From Aphrophora alni (Eukaryota; Arthropoda; Insecta; Hemiptera; Aphrophoridae), in the NCBI GenBank assembly GCA_963513935.1, contig OY740767.1, positions 155,688,431 through 155,752,430 of the forward strand: DNA of 64,000 nt. Direction: 5' to 3'. Within the stretch, counting starts at the first letter, position 1. The number at the start of each line of letters is the position of its first letter. Both the position numbers and the translations under genes were made by a program. The notes beneath the pieces were generated by a model. That model was not told where the DNA came from and made no database searches. It saw nothing but the letters and a program-made list of their open reading frames with translations. Positions 11,736 through 23,462 of the stretch are shown here, in pieces.

Positions 11736-11791
11736 CCATAATTATTTTTTACTTGAGATTTAGCACACAGATCTGGGACCTTAATCTTCAC
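9461..11791 (-). CDS. LINE ORF2 fragment: endonuclease C-terminus plus reverse transcriptase
   Basis: The 776-codon open frame encodes the enzyme that nicks target DNA and copies element RNA. Residues about 24-110 match the end of an APE-type endonuclease: a D-A-K-N-T-Y-W-G block where the family has GDFNAK, and S-S-D-H at 95-98. The reverse transcriptase spans about 330-610, with KAPG at 332-335, SYRPISLL at 392-399, F-L-D-V-x-x-A-F-D at 462-470, AGVPQGSVLGP at 518-528 and F-A-D-D at 549-552 carrying the catalytic aspartates. A C-terminal basic region follows. The clade is judged Jockey-like from these motifs. The first ~20 residues look like flanking or recombined sequence, so the first ATG is not a natural start. 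The endonuclease is too incomplete to work, so the copy cannot move by itself. Confidence 0.93.
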   Translation of the reverse strand: MKIKVPDLCAKSQVKNNYGSGIIDAKNTYWGSRLTTTKGREMFAAGQECQCSFHSGGKPTYWPSDTNKIPDTIDFFVTRGLSHRYMEVKNYEGLSSDHTPVIMTISDTIIKKENTARLTNNRTNWQYFRKFLNDNIKLLAEIKTPYQLEDETERLIENIQQAAWESTPARQTKRNNDIYYPVEVKQMVDLKRRARKKWQINRTPENKTRLNNLTNKLKELIKEVKNKTINKYLENLTADKDTDYSLWRAIKGIKRPVVQIPPVKINEQAWARSANEKAELFAEHLEQIFRPLPKQTANEHLPKVNKIDKQEIIPVTLKELKNEIKHNLHPKKAPGYDLITGQIVKELPEKALRKLLSIVNAAFRLQYVPNQWKVAEVIMLPKPGKPLHEVTSYRPISLLPILSKIFEKLLLKRLKVIIEDRKLIPAHQFGFRAKHSTIEQVHRVVEIVEEAMERKQICSGVFLDVAQAFDGVWHCGLEHKLERDLPEQFYRIMKSYLRERHFRVRYEHDYSQIKTIKAGVPQGSVLGPVLYLLYTRDIPVNGNSTVATFADDTAILTVGDNILEATEKLQNATNAVSQWTKNWRLKLNESKSVHINFTNRRYEPAPITLNERKITYVNSAKYLGMTLDAKLRWKEHVKKKKVELKLKFNKMYWLFGRNSELSISNKTLLYKQVLRPIWTYGAPLWGCTKKSNSSIIQVFQNKVLRMIVNAPWYVRNDNIHKDLGIEPVEEVIKRLSVKHRRRLEQHKNTEIVQLLHRSDNITRRLKRTKPMDLTRQ

Positions 11792-12707
11792 ATTTCATAC
11801 AATTTTTAATAAATTTAAGAGTAAATTTTTATAAATTAGGTCTTTTATAAAAGATATATGGCGACCTACACCTTTTGTTTGGGTTCTTAGATGCTACATT
11901 ATAGTAATTTTGACAAAATCGTTAGTCCCGAATATGAATTAATTGGAATCACAACTAACCTTGCAGTATGGCTAATATAATATACCATACCTAATATTAA
12001 TATACTGAATTTGATGAAAACGGCCCACTCGTTTGGCTTAAATCATTGATTATACAACTAAATTTACTTAATTACGGTTTTGGTATATGGGCATATTTTT
12101 AACTTATCCCCGGTCTTTTTTTAATAACTCAAATTTTTGTGATAACTCCAAAAAGGAGAGAAAGGACTTGGAACAATCGTTTATTTTTTGAAAATTTATA
12201 CAAACTAAACAGATGGTGAGGCGCATGAAAGGGTGTGTAATTCATATAACATTATGTTAGTATTCATGGTCTTCGAGGTTGAATTTTTCAACAATTTGTT
12301 TTTCCTCACTTGATTACGAAGGTCTTTCATCAACATTAAATGATTAGAAACTTATGTTTTTGTATTAGATCATTTTTATTTCGAATATATATCCTTTAAA
12401 TTCAGCAATTGCAGAAAAAAACTTTGGACAAGTTCTAAAAGATTTTGATAACTCGAACATCTGATGTGAACTATCTGAGGCCCGCGGGCGTGGCACTTGA
12501 GTGACTTTAGCTGGAGTTACACCAGCTCTCTTGTTCTTTTCTTCCTTGTTTTTAAATAAGTCGTAGATAATAGAGACGTTTTTCGCCTTTAAGCAACAAC
12601 AAAAATAATACACTCGTAGGATTTTCACTTTCGTTAAAAAACAAACATATCCAAAGAGCTTTTTATTTACAAAACACGAGGTGATGACGTGAAATTCGAC
12701 GATAAAA
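11736..12707. other. Intergenic stretch with one weak minus-strand exon candidate
   Basis: Most of this is AT-rich and featureless. On the minus strand, about 12440-12600 is an open stretch of higher GC than its surroundings, rich in Lys, Glu, Pro and Arg, preceded by an aag acceptor-like site. It could be an exon or the remains of one, but it matches no family I recognise and no good donor follows. It is not called as a gene. Confidence 0.35.
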
Positions 12708-13444
12708 ACAAATTGATCGCTACTTCTCCAAAATCATTCCCAAGTGTAATCTCTACAGAACCAAACAAAACAAATTGATTGCTACTTCTCCAAAATCTTT
12801 CCCAAGTGTAATCTCTAAAGAACCAAACAAAACAAATTGATCGCTACTTCTCCAAAATCTTTCCCAAGTGTAATCTCTTAAGAACCAAACAAAACAAATT
12901 GATCGCTACTTCTCCAAAATTTTTCCCAAGTGTAATCTCTTAAGAACCAAACAAAAATATCTAAAGAACCAAACAAAAATATCTAAAGAACCAAACAAAA
13001 CAAATTGATCGCTACTTCTCCAAAATCTTTCCCAAGTGTAATCTCTTAAGAACCAAACAAAACAAATTGATCGCTACTTCTCCAAAATCTTTCCCAAGTG
13101 TAATCTCTTAAGAACCAAACAAAAATATCTAAAGAACCAAACAAAACAAATTGATCGCTACTTCTCCAAAATCTTTCCCAAGTGTAATCTCTTAAGAACC
13201 AAACAAAACAAATTGATCGCTACTTCTCCAAAATCTTTCCCAAGTGTAATCTCTTAAGAACCAAACAAAAATATCTAAAGAACCAAACAAAACAAATTGA
13301 TCGCTACTTCTCCAAAATCTTTCCCAAGTGTAATCTCTTAAGAACCAAACAAAACAAATTGATCGCTACTTCTCCAAAATCTTTCTCAAGTGTAATCTCT
13401 ACAGAACCAAACAAAACAAATTGATCGCTACTTCTCCAAAATCT
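12708..13444. repeat. Tandem repeat, 62-bp unit, 11 copies, with a 146-bp higher-order unit
   Basis: The unit caaattgatcgctacttctc... starts at 12709, 12771, 12833, 12895, 13001, 13063, 13147, 13209, 13293, 13355 and 13417. A 22-bp sub-block (atatctaaagaaccaaac...) is inserted after the fourth unit (twice) and after the sixth and eighth units. Units 5-6, 7-8 and 9-10 therefore repeat with a 146-bp period (62+62+22). The first copies carry the most differences, as expected at an array edge. Confidence 0.95.
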
Positions 13445-13560
13445 CCAGTTGATGAGTTATCGGTAAAAAAAATCGATAAATCGACCATTGGTCTGTTATA
13501 AAATATTTCACTTCTCTAATGAATTCATTCGAATTTTAGTGAAATGTTAAGATTATTGGC
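13445..13560. repeat. Dispersed repeat, copy 1 (second copy near 28.04 kb)
   Basis: The block gttatcggtaaaaaaaatcga... and the ~100 bases after it are clearly similar to 28040-28150, including the later ttttaatgaaatgt-like string. Neither copy has terminal repeats that I can see, so the element type is unknown. Confidence 0.5.
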
Positions 13561-14071
13561 CCAAACCTCAAACTAAAATGAACTTTGTCCTCATTAACAG
13601 GATTGATCCTTATTTACTTTCATTTTGCGATTGACAACTTACGAAACCAAATGACATTTTTTAGCAAGTTTTTACACAATATAGAAAGAGAAAACATTCT
13701 TACATAATAATACATGCTATAAAATCACCGTTAAGTAAATATTTACCGTGCCTTCAATATTTGTTTAGGTAACCTATCATACAGATCTGTTACGTGCATT
13801 GCATACCTATAATGTCGCATAATATTTGAATGTTTATGATAAGAAAACTCTTAAAAACTTACCAATTAAAAATTCTAAAGGTTTAGGGTTTTGTTTCATG
13901 TCGAAAATAAATTTTCCTAAAGGGAATTCCTTAACAAATCTGCCCCCTTATACCAAGGTCGTATCTAGAGATTTTTTCTTTGTGATCTTCCCTTTTATAC
14001 TATTTTCCCCTGAGGTTACGTTGTATTCCTTGTATTATTTATCGTAGAAACAACATTTATAAACCCTACTA
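13561..14071. other. AT-rich spacer between arrays
   Basis: No gene or structured repeat is seen. The short open frame at 13826-14047 has no recognisable product. Confidence 0.5.
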
Positions 14072-16639
14072 TAAGCCAAACTGCCTGATCAAGTCATACG
14101 TCGCTCGGCACCAAACGACTACAATCAACCAAACTGCCTGATCTAGTCATACGTCGCTCGGCACCGAACCACTGCAATCAGCCAAACTGCCTGATCAAGT
14201 CATACGTCGCTCGGCACCGAACCACTGCAATCAACCAAACTGCCTGATCAAGTCATACGTCGCTCGGCACCGAACCACTGCAATCAGCCAAACTGCCTGA
14301 TCAAGTCATACGTCGCTCGGCACCGAACCACTGCAATCAACCAAACTGCCTGATCAAGTCATACGTCGCTCGGCACCAAACGACTACAATCAACCAAACT
14401 GCCTGATCTAGTCATACGTCGCTCGGAACCGAACCACTGCAATCAACCAAACTGCCTGATCAAGTCATACGTCCCTCGGCACCGAACCACTGCAATCAAC
14501 CAAACTGCCTGATCTACTCATACGTCGCTCGGCACCGAACCACTGCAATCAACCAAACTGCCTGATCAAGTCATACGTCGCTCGGAACCGAACCACTACT
14601 ATAAGCCAAACTGCTTGATCAAGTCATACGTCGCTCGGCACCGAAACACTGCAATCAACCAAACTGCCTGATCTACTCATACGTCGCTCGGCACCGAACC
14701 ACTGCAATCAACCAAACTGCCTGATCAAGTCATACGTCCCTCGGCACCGAACCACTGCAATCAACCAAACTGCCTGATCTACTCATACGTCGCTCGGCAC
14801 CGAACCACTGCAATCAACCAAACTGCCTGATCAAGTCATACGTCCCTCGGCACCGAACCACTGCAATCAACCAAACTGCCTGATCTACTCATACGTCGCT
14901 CGGCACCGAACCACTGCAATGAACCAAACTGCCTGATCAAGTCATACGTCCCTCGGCACCGAACCACTGCAATCAACCAAACTGCCTGATCAAGTCATAC
15001 GTCGCTCGGCACCAAACGACTACAATCAACCAAACTGCCTGATCTAGTCATACGTCGCTCGGAACCGAACCACTACTATAAGCCAAACTGCCTGATCAAG
15101 TCATACGTCGCTCGGCACCGAACCACTGCAATCAACCAAACTGCTTGATCAAGTCATACGTCGCTCGGCACCGAAACACTGCAATCAACCAAACTGCTTG
15201 ATCAAGTCATACGTCGCTCGGCACCGAAACACTGCAATCAACCAAACTGCTTGATCAAGTCATACGTCGCTCGGCACCGAAACACTGCAATCAACCAAAC
15301 TGCTTGATCAAGTCATACGTCGCTCGGCACCGAAACACTGCAATCAACCAAACTGCTTGATCAAGTCATACGTCGCTCGGCACCGAAACACTGCAATCAA
15401 CCAAACTGCTTGATCAAGTCATTCGTCGCTCGGCACCGAAACACTGCAATCAACCAAACTGCTTGATCAAGTCATACGTCGCTCGGCACCGAAACACTGC
15501 AATCAACCAAACTGCTTGATCAAGTCATACGTCGCTCGGCACCGAAACACTGCAATCAACCAAACTGCCTGATCAAGACATACGTCGCTCGGCACCGAAC
15601 CACTGTAATCAACCAAACTGCTTGATCAAGTCATACGTCGCTCGGCACCGAAACACTGCAATCAACCAAACTGCTTGATCAAGTCATACGTCGCTCGGCA
15701 CCGAAACACTGCAATCAACCAAACTGCTTGATCAAGTCATACGTCGCTCGGCACCGAACCACTGTAATCAACCAAACTGCTTGATCAAGTCATACGTCGC
15801 TCGGCACCGAAACACTGCAATCAACCAAACTGCTTGATCAAGTCATACGTCGCTCGGCACCGAAACACTGCAATCAACCAAACTGCTTGATCAAGTCATA
15901 CGTCGCTCGGCACCGAAACACTGCAATCAACCAAACTGCTTGATCAAGTCATACGTCGCTCGGCACCGAACCACTGTAATCAACCAAACTGCTTGATCAA
16001 GTCATACGTCGCTCGGCACCGAAACACTGCAATCAACCAAACTGCTTGATCAAGTCATACGTCGCTCGGCACCGAAACACTGCAATCAACCAAACTGCTT
16101 GATCAAGTCATACGTCGCTCGGCACCGAAACACTGCAATCAACCAAACTGCTTGATCTAGTCATACGTCGCTCGGCACCGAAACACTGCAATCAACCAAA
16201 CTGCTTGATCTAGTCATACGTCGCTCGGCATCGAAACACTGCAATCAACCAAACTGCTTGATCAAGTCATACGTCGCTCGGCACCGAAACACTGCAATCA
16301 ACCAAACTGCTTGATCAAGTCATACGTCGCTCGGCACCGAAACACTGCAATCAACCAAACTGCCTGATCAAGTCATACGTCGCTCGGCACCGAAACACTG
16401 CAATCAACCAAACTGCTTGATCAAGTCATACGTCGCTCGGCACCGAAACACTGCAATCAACCAAACTGCCTGATCAAGTCATACGTCGCTCGGCACCGAA
16501 ACACTGCAATCAACCAAACTGCTTGATCAAGTCATACGTCGCTCGGCACCGAAACACTGCAATCAACCAAACTGCTTGATCAAGTCATACGTCGCTCGGC
16601 ACCGAAACACTGCAATCAACCAAACTGCCTGATCAAGTC
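14072..16639. repeat. Satellite array, 53-bp unit, about 48 copies
   Basis: The 53-bp unit begins ccaaactgcctgatcaagtc and includes a TGATCA palindrome and the GC-richer string acgtcgctcggcacc. Copies are head to tail. Two zones are visible. In about 14440-14990 units alternate between caagtc..gtccctcgg and ctactc..gtcgctcgg, a 106-bp dimer. In about 15120-16620 nearly all units are a single type with cttgatcaag and cgaaacactg. The right end stops cleanly after a final gatcaagtcat. Confidence 0.97.
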
Positions 16640-19136
16640 ATGGTTGGAACTAATGACATGTGGTCGTTCCATCCGTTTTGTCATTACTTTCACAATACCA
16701 TTCAACACTTACTGTTTCACATCTTGAACCAGAAACATCCCTTTTATACCTCATAACAAAGTGCACATGATTTTTTATGTTGAATATGTGTTTTTTTGGT
16801 ATCTCATATACACCTACGCCAAAGAATACTGATTGGATTCCGGAACAATGTGAGACACTCATTTCTCGTCACAGCTCACTATTTGGACACTAATCAACTT
16901 CATATTTGTATCTAGTCAGAACCTGCAAATCACTTCAAAGTTGTTTGGTTTTGTACATATCAGATACAGTTTTCGATAACCTAAACAGTCTGTCACGGAA
17001 CTTCTTGAAATTTGAGACCTCCCACTCCTCGGTTCATCATTCGTTCTTCGTTGAACTGCCCCATTCACTCACTTTCTCGTTGTTTTTCTCTACATGCTTC
17101 ACAAATCTACGCATGGTCTCACATTTCATGAGTTTATAAAACGGATAACAGATTGTAATAAAATTGGCGGGATCATGATTTAAGCAGTTTATTTAATCAT
17201 AACATTCTGAAAACAATTCTACTCTAACTGTAATGGAGTCTGTGAAAAGCCAACGGACCAATGAGTAGCCTATAGTGCGCATGTGCGGGGGAGCGATCGC
17301 AAGGCTCCATCGTCCGTGCAGGGAAACGGTACTTACATATTTTGGACGTTGTAAGACCCACAGGCTAAAAAAATATCCTAACATTTGGATATCTATAGCT
17401 ATTTTGTAGTTCATAAAGAGTTAACAAAGTCATAAACTTTGTGGGGGGGGGGGTCTTAAATTTTTGTTAATATAGGTGGGGTATAGTGCTTCACAGTATA
17501 AACTTCTATAGTGGACAAATTTATAATGCATTAATTACAATACTTCACTATTAGTTGATTGTGCTCTGCATGGGGTGCAAAGGGACCGGCGACTGTACGG
17601 GTAACCTAAAGACGTCAAGGTAACGATCGCAACTAACTGAGCCTTTAATACCAAATTAGAGGATAATCTAATCAAATATCGACCTCTACAACGTTTACTA
17701 AGTAATAACAGATAACCCCCCCCCCCTTATAATTTGAATGAAACTAACATTGGGGTGGGATATGAGTCAACTCAAAATTAAAAATATTAATTCATATCGA
17801 GTAATATATCATTTAAAGTGCGTACATAATGCCCAAGATGTCGCAATGTTACCTGTGTTACGTACAAAGAACGATCATTTACAATATGATTGTTATAAAC
17901 TGTATTATATTGTTAATTATTGCAATACAGACACCATCATGGTACTCGCCCAGTGTGGTGCACAAAGACTTGTTTAAAATAGCCGCTATTTTGATGAGGG
18001 CACTATAGCGCCCTATCTTAATAGTTCAGTCATCGTCAAACCTAACCTATTATAAGCTGAGTGACAACGATATTTTTACTTTCCTAAGATTGCTTTATTA
18101 TGTGATGGATCAAAATAAACCTGTCGAGTTTTTTTTCAGCATAATATATCAGTTCTGAGTTCCCCTGATTGAAAACAAGTGGTTTTAAAATCGTTTCTGT
18201 CTACCTCTACAGCTTCAACGTGTGGTACAATTTTAATCATATTTGGAATGCAGGCGTATTTTGCCCATATCTGGGAAACTTTGTTCTTTCATTTGTTTAA
18301 AATTTGAGGGTTAGTGTCATAAGAAAATAATACTAAATTACGAATTTCTCAAAATTTGTTCTAACGGTTTAGATCAAAGAGCCCCTATAGCCTTTCCCCC
18401 GCGTGTACCCCCCCCCATTATCCAACATTTTAGATACAGACATCCAACAAAATTAACATCATAAAATTATCATTTATAATTATCAAGATACAACTGTACC
18501 AAAAGTGGTTAATATTTGAACGTTAGACTCCTAAACTTGCTTCAGTTGGACCACAACTAACGCGTTCTCAGCGAAAATCGTAATCTATTTTATCAAAATC
18601 AAAGTTTTAATGGCGGTGGTTGTCTCACATGAGATTGGGAGACACTTCATGTCGATGTTGAGAAATACGTATTATATACCCCATGGCCGACATTTTGGAC
18701 CGCCATTTATGATGAAATTACGTTTTGTTTGACCCCCCTAGAAGCTACACTTAAGCAAAATTTGATAAACAACGTAATTTTGTTTTTTTACGACAGCAAC
18801 CTCTTAAATTTTGAGTTATCGAAAAAAGTGCCGAAATAGATAAGGCTAAAATATACCCACATGGCCACATACCAAATATAGACAGACAGACATTATCTCA
18901 AAAAACCACTTTGTTGGACTCATAGTCTCGGGTGTCGCTTACATTATAATTTAGTAGACGTTATTACATGAGAGACTGTGGTAGACAATAAAAAGAAGAG
19001 TCCAACTGTTAGCCAAGATAGTTTGCCAAAAATAGGCTCAGCTATAATAGTCTCTACTGACCAACATTCCTCATTCCACTCTTAGTCTTTAGTCCTAACA
19101 CAAATATAGGGATTTATCATCTGTCCTTTCTGACTT
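16640..19136. other. Intergenic stretch, no gene seen
   Basis: Only short open frames are present, none with recognisable domains or splice context. There are homopolymer G or C runs at about 17443-17453, 17717-17726 and 18410-18417. The region around 18590-18900 resembles diverged old repeat sequence seen elsewhere in the window. Confidence 0.5.
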
Positions 19137-20908
19137 GGTACATACCCAGCCCTGAACGCATGTCGAATTATTCCTTATTGTTGGTTATAAGCTAAAACCT
19201 CTCAGTAGGATCACCTTATAAAAAAAGTATTGATTTATTTTATTATTTTTAGTTATTGTATCTCGTTATAGTACATACCCAGCCCTGAACGCATGTCGAA
19301 TTATTCCTTATTGTTGGTTATAAGCTAAAACCTCTCAGTAGGATCACCTTATAAAAAAAGTATTGATTTATTTTATTATTTTTAGTTATTGTATCTCGTT
19401 ATGGTACATACCCAGCCCTGAACGCATGTCGAATTATTCCTTATTGTTGGTTATAAGCTAAAACCTCTCAGTAGGATCGTCTTATAAAAAATATTGATTT
19501 ATTTTATTATTTTTAGTTAGTGTAACTCGTTATGGTACATACCCAGCCCTGAACGCATGTCGAATTATTCCTTATTGTTGGTTATAAGCTAAAACCTCTC
19601 AGTAGAAACGCCTTATAAAAAGTATTGATTTATTTTATTATTTTTAGTTAGTGTAACTCGTTATGGTACATACCCAGCCCTGAACGCATGTCGAATTATT
19701 CCTTATTGTTGGTTATAAGCTAAAACCTCTCAGTAGGATCGTCTTATAAAAAGTATTGATTTATTTTATTATTTTTAGTTATTGTATCTCGTTATGGTAC
19801 ATACCCAGCCCTGAACGCATGTCGAATTATTCCTTATTGTTGGTTATAAGCTAAAACATCTCAGTAGGATCACCTTATAAAAAGTATTGATTTATTTTAT
19901 TATTTTTAGTTAGTGTAACTCGTTATAGTACATACCCAGCCCTGAACGCATGTCGAATTATTCCTTATTGTTGGTTATAAGCTAAAACCTCTCGGTAGGA
20001 TCACCTTATAAAAAAAGTATTGATTTATTTTATTATTTTTAGTTAGTGTATCTCGTTATGGTACATACCCAGCCCTGAACGCATGTCGAATTATTCCTTA
20101 TTGTTGGTTATAAGCTAAAACCTCTCAGTAGGATCGTCTTATAAAAAGTATTGATTTATTTTATTATTTTTAGTTATTGTATCTCGTTATGGTACATACC
20201 CAGCCCTGAACGCATGTCGAATTATTCCTTATTGTTGGTTATAAGCTAAAACCTCTCAGTAGGATCACCTTATATAAAAAGTATTGATTTATTTTATTAT
20301 TTTTAGTTATTGTATCTCGTTATGGTACATACCCAGCCCTGAACGCATGTCGAATTATTCCTTATTGTTGGTTATAAGCTAAAACCTCTCAGTAGGATCG
20401 TCTTATAAAAAGTATTGATTTATTTTATTATTTTTAGTTAGTGTAACTCGTTATAGTACATACCCAGCCCTGAACGCATGTCGAATTATTCCTTATTGTT
20501 GGTTATAAGCTAAAACCTCTCGGTAGGATCGCCTTATAAAAAAAGTATTGATTTATTTTATTATTTTTAGTTATTGTATCTCGTTATGGTACATACCCAG
20601 CCCTGAACGCATGTCCAATTATTCCTTATTGTTGGTTATAAGCTAAAACATCTCAGTAGGATCACCTTATAAAAAGTATTGATTTATTTTATTATTTTTA
20701 GTTAGTGTAACTCGTTATAGTACATACCCAGCCCTGAACGCATGTCGAATTATTCCTTATTGTTGGTTATAAGCTAAAACCTCTCGGTAGGATCGCCTTA
20801 TAAAAAAAGTATTGATTTATTTTATTATTTTTAGTTATTGTATCTCGTTATGGTACATACCCAGCCCTGAACGCATGTCGAATTATTCCTTATTGTTGGT
20901 TATAAGCT
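19137..20908. repeat. Tandem repeat, 131-133 bp unit, 14 copies
   Basis: Fourteen copies of a unit starting tacatacccagccctgaacg occur at 131-133 bp spacing. The last copy is cut after ggttataagct at about 20908. The first half of each unit is almost invariant. Variation is concentrated in the tract after ctctcagtagga (cacc, gtct or gcct followed by ttataaaa) and in the length of the A run. Each unit also carries tattgatttattttattatttttagtta, an AT-rich segment. Confidence 0.96.
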
Positions 20909-21560
20909 TATAATTTATTTTCTAAATGTTGTATTAATTTATGATTTAATTTTGTTTAAGTCCTGAAATAATATTGATGTTTAAGAAGTGAATCAACATT
21001 ATAAATATTTTGTTGACCAAACTTAATAAAAATGAATTGTTGACTTAAGAGAAAACATATTTTAAATTTATAATTTTCTCTCTTCTATTTTACAAGAGTT
21101 TCTTAATACAAACACTGTACGAGTGATTACGAGCTTGTCAATACCGAAAAGACCTACAACAAGGGCGATCATACATACACCCAATCTACAAAACCAAAAA
21201 TAATATATATTCATCAAGGAATAGAGCACTGCAAGGACACACTTCAAATAGTAATAAGGTAACCAGTCTATGTTAATTGGAGCAAGTTGTATTTTACAAT
21301 AAAAACAGTTCTAAAGCTTAAAATTTACTTGATATTCATGTTGAAAAAAAAAATCACAAACAATTGTTATAAATCATCGAAATCGACTAAAATACCCAAT
21401 TATTATTTTTACTTGTCAATGCTATTTTAAAATCCAATTTATGTACAAAACTATTAAAAATAGACTAAAAATTAATAGACACAGACACACTAATATTAAA
21501 TCAGATAAATTTATATTAATGCATGTGTATGGGTTTGTTTGGACGACCTTTTGTATATAA
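20909..21560. other. AT-rich spacer, nothing recognised
   Basis: No gene or structured repeat is seen. A fragment at about 21170-21215 weakly resembles the dispersed A/C-rich block near 8.4 and 26.1 kb. Confidence 0.45.
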
Positions 21561-21760
21561 AGTCACTCCGTTGTCATGAACACTTAACACTTAAACACAT
21601 AAGTGTTCATGACAACGGAGTGACTCCTCCTGAAAAGCTTGATAATGGCAAAATAGCCGAAACGGCCGTCGTCTAAATAACGTTACTCTGGACTATTGGT
21701 GACGGTAAGTTTCCTATTATATTAATAATTTATAACAATAGTCGGTATGGCAAAAAACAA
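21561..21760 (+). mobile_element. Element end with perfect 26-bp hairpin and GAAAC motif
   Basis: Arms 21561-21586 and 21600-21625 are perfectly complementary (26 bp) around a 13-base loop. Directly downstream comes a small hairpin (atggc...tagcc) followed by gaaacggccg (about 21645-21665), then tgacggtaagt and an agtcggtatggc string. The downstream 130 bases are clearly similar to 29695-29830. This layout suggests the end of an undescribed or Penelope-type mobile element. No coding part is present. Confidence 0.55.
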
Positions 21761-21890
21761 ATTGTAATAAAAGGAACTTTGCTTATTTACCAAATTTGAC
21801 TAAAATTCTAGTTACTCCAAAATTATTTGTAATTTGTTTGCCTTATTATTAGGTTATGTGGAAAACACATCTCTAGATTTATTTTGGGGA

Positions 21891-23462
21891 GAATTTAAAT
21901 CCGCATACACTAAACTAAATCTGCATACACTAAACTAAACTAAATCTGCACACACTAAACTAAATCTGCATACACTAAACTAAATCTGCATACACTAAAC
22001 TAAATCCGCATACACTAAACTAAATCCGCACACACTAAACTAAATCTGCACACACTAAACTAAATCCGCATACACTAAACTAAATCTGCACACACTAAAC
22101 TAAATCTGCATACACTAAACTGAATCCGCATACACTAAACTAAATCTGCATACACTAAACTAAATCTGCATACACTAAACTAAATCCGCATACACTAAAC
22201 TAAATCTGCACACACTAAACTAAATCCGCATACACTAAACTAAATCTGCATACACTAAACTAAATCTGCACACACTAAACTAAATCCGCATACACTAAAC
22301 TAAATCTGCACACACTAAACTAAATCTGCATACACTAAACTGAATCCGCATACACTAAACTAAATCTGCATACACTAAACTAAATCTGCATACACTAAAC
22401 TAAATCCGCATACACTAAACTAAATCTGCACACACTAAACTAAATCCGCATACACTAAACTAAATCCGCACGCACTAAACTAAATCTGCACACACTAAAC
22501 TAAATCCGCATACACTAAACTAAATCTGCACACACTAAACTAAATCTGCATACACTAAACTGAATCCGCATACACTAAACTAAATCTGCATACACTAAAC
22601 TAAATCCGCATACACTAAACTAAATCCGCACACACTAAACTAAATCTGCACACACTAAACTAAATCCGCATACACTAAACTAAATCTGCATACACTAAAC
22701 TGAATCCGCATACACTAAACTAAATCTGCATACACTAAACTAAATCCGCATACACTAAACTAAATCCGCATACACTAAACTAAATCTGCATACACTAAAC
22801 TAAATCCGCATACACTAAACTAAATCTGCATACACTAAACTAAATCTGCATACACTAAACTAAATCTGCATACACTAAACTAAATCCGCATACACTAAAC
22901 TAAATCTGCATACACTAAACTAAATCTGCATACACTAAACTAAATCCGCACACACTAAACTAAATCTGCATACACTAAACTAAATCTGCACACACTAAAC
23001 TAAATCTGCACACACTAAACTAAATCCGCATACACTAAACTAAATCCGCACACACTAAACTAAATCTGCACACACTAAACTAAATCCGCATACACTAAAC
23101 TAAATCTGCACACACTAAACTAAATCTGCTTACACTAAACTAAATCTGCACACACTAAACTAAATCTGCATGCACTAAACTAAATCTGCATACACTAAAC
23201 TAAATCTGCACACACTAAACTAAATCTGCATACACTAAACTAAATCTGCATACACTAAACTAAATCTGCACACACTAAACTAAATCTGCACACACTAAAC
23301 TAAATCTGCATACACTAAACTAAATCTGCATACACTAAACTAAATCTGCATGCACTAAACTAAATCTGCACACACTAAACTAAATCTGCATACACTAAAC
23401 TAAATCTGCATACACTAAACTAAATCTGCATACACTAAACTAAATCTGCATACACTAAACTA
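21891..23462. repeat. 20-bp minisatellite, about 78 copies, with 220-bp higher-order repeat
   Basis: The unit is taaatctgcatacactaaac, repeated with almost no length change. Two positions vary independently (ctgca or ccgca; cata or caca), so each unit is one of four types. A rarer tgaatccgca variant recurs at 22121, 22341, 22561 and 22701, spaced 220, 220 and 140 bp, which shows an 11-unit higher-order repeat in the left half. The right half is dominated by ctgca types. Confidence 0.98.

Noticed and set aside
12365..12628. 87-codon minus-strand frame rich in Lys, Pro and Arg
   Set aside because: The middle part looks somewhat exon-like, but no family was recognised and the donor is unclear; mentioned only as a weak candidate.
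17430..17760. Possible TIR element bounded by G and C runs (17443-17453 and 17717-17726)
   Set aside because: Beyond the homopolymers the flanks do not match as inverted repeats and no target duplication is visible.
12708..23462. CRISPR-like arrays
   Set aside because: Units are contiguous without unique spacers and the context is a eukaryotic genome.
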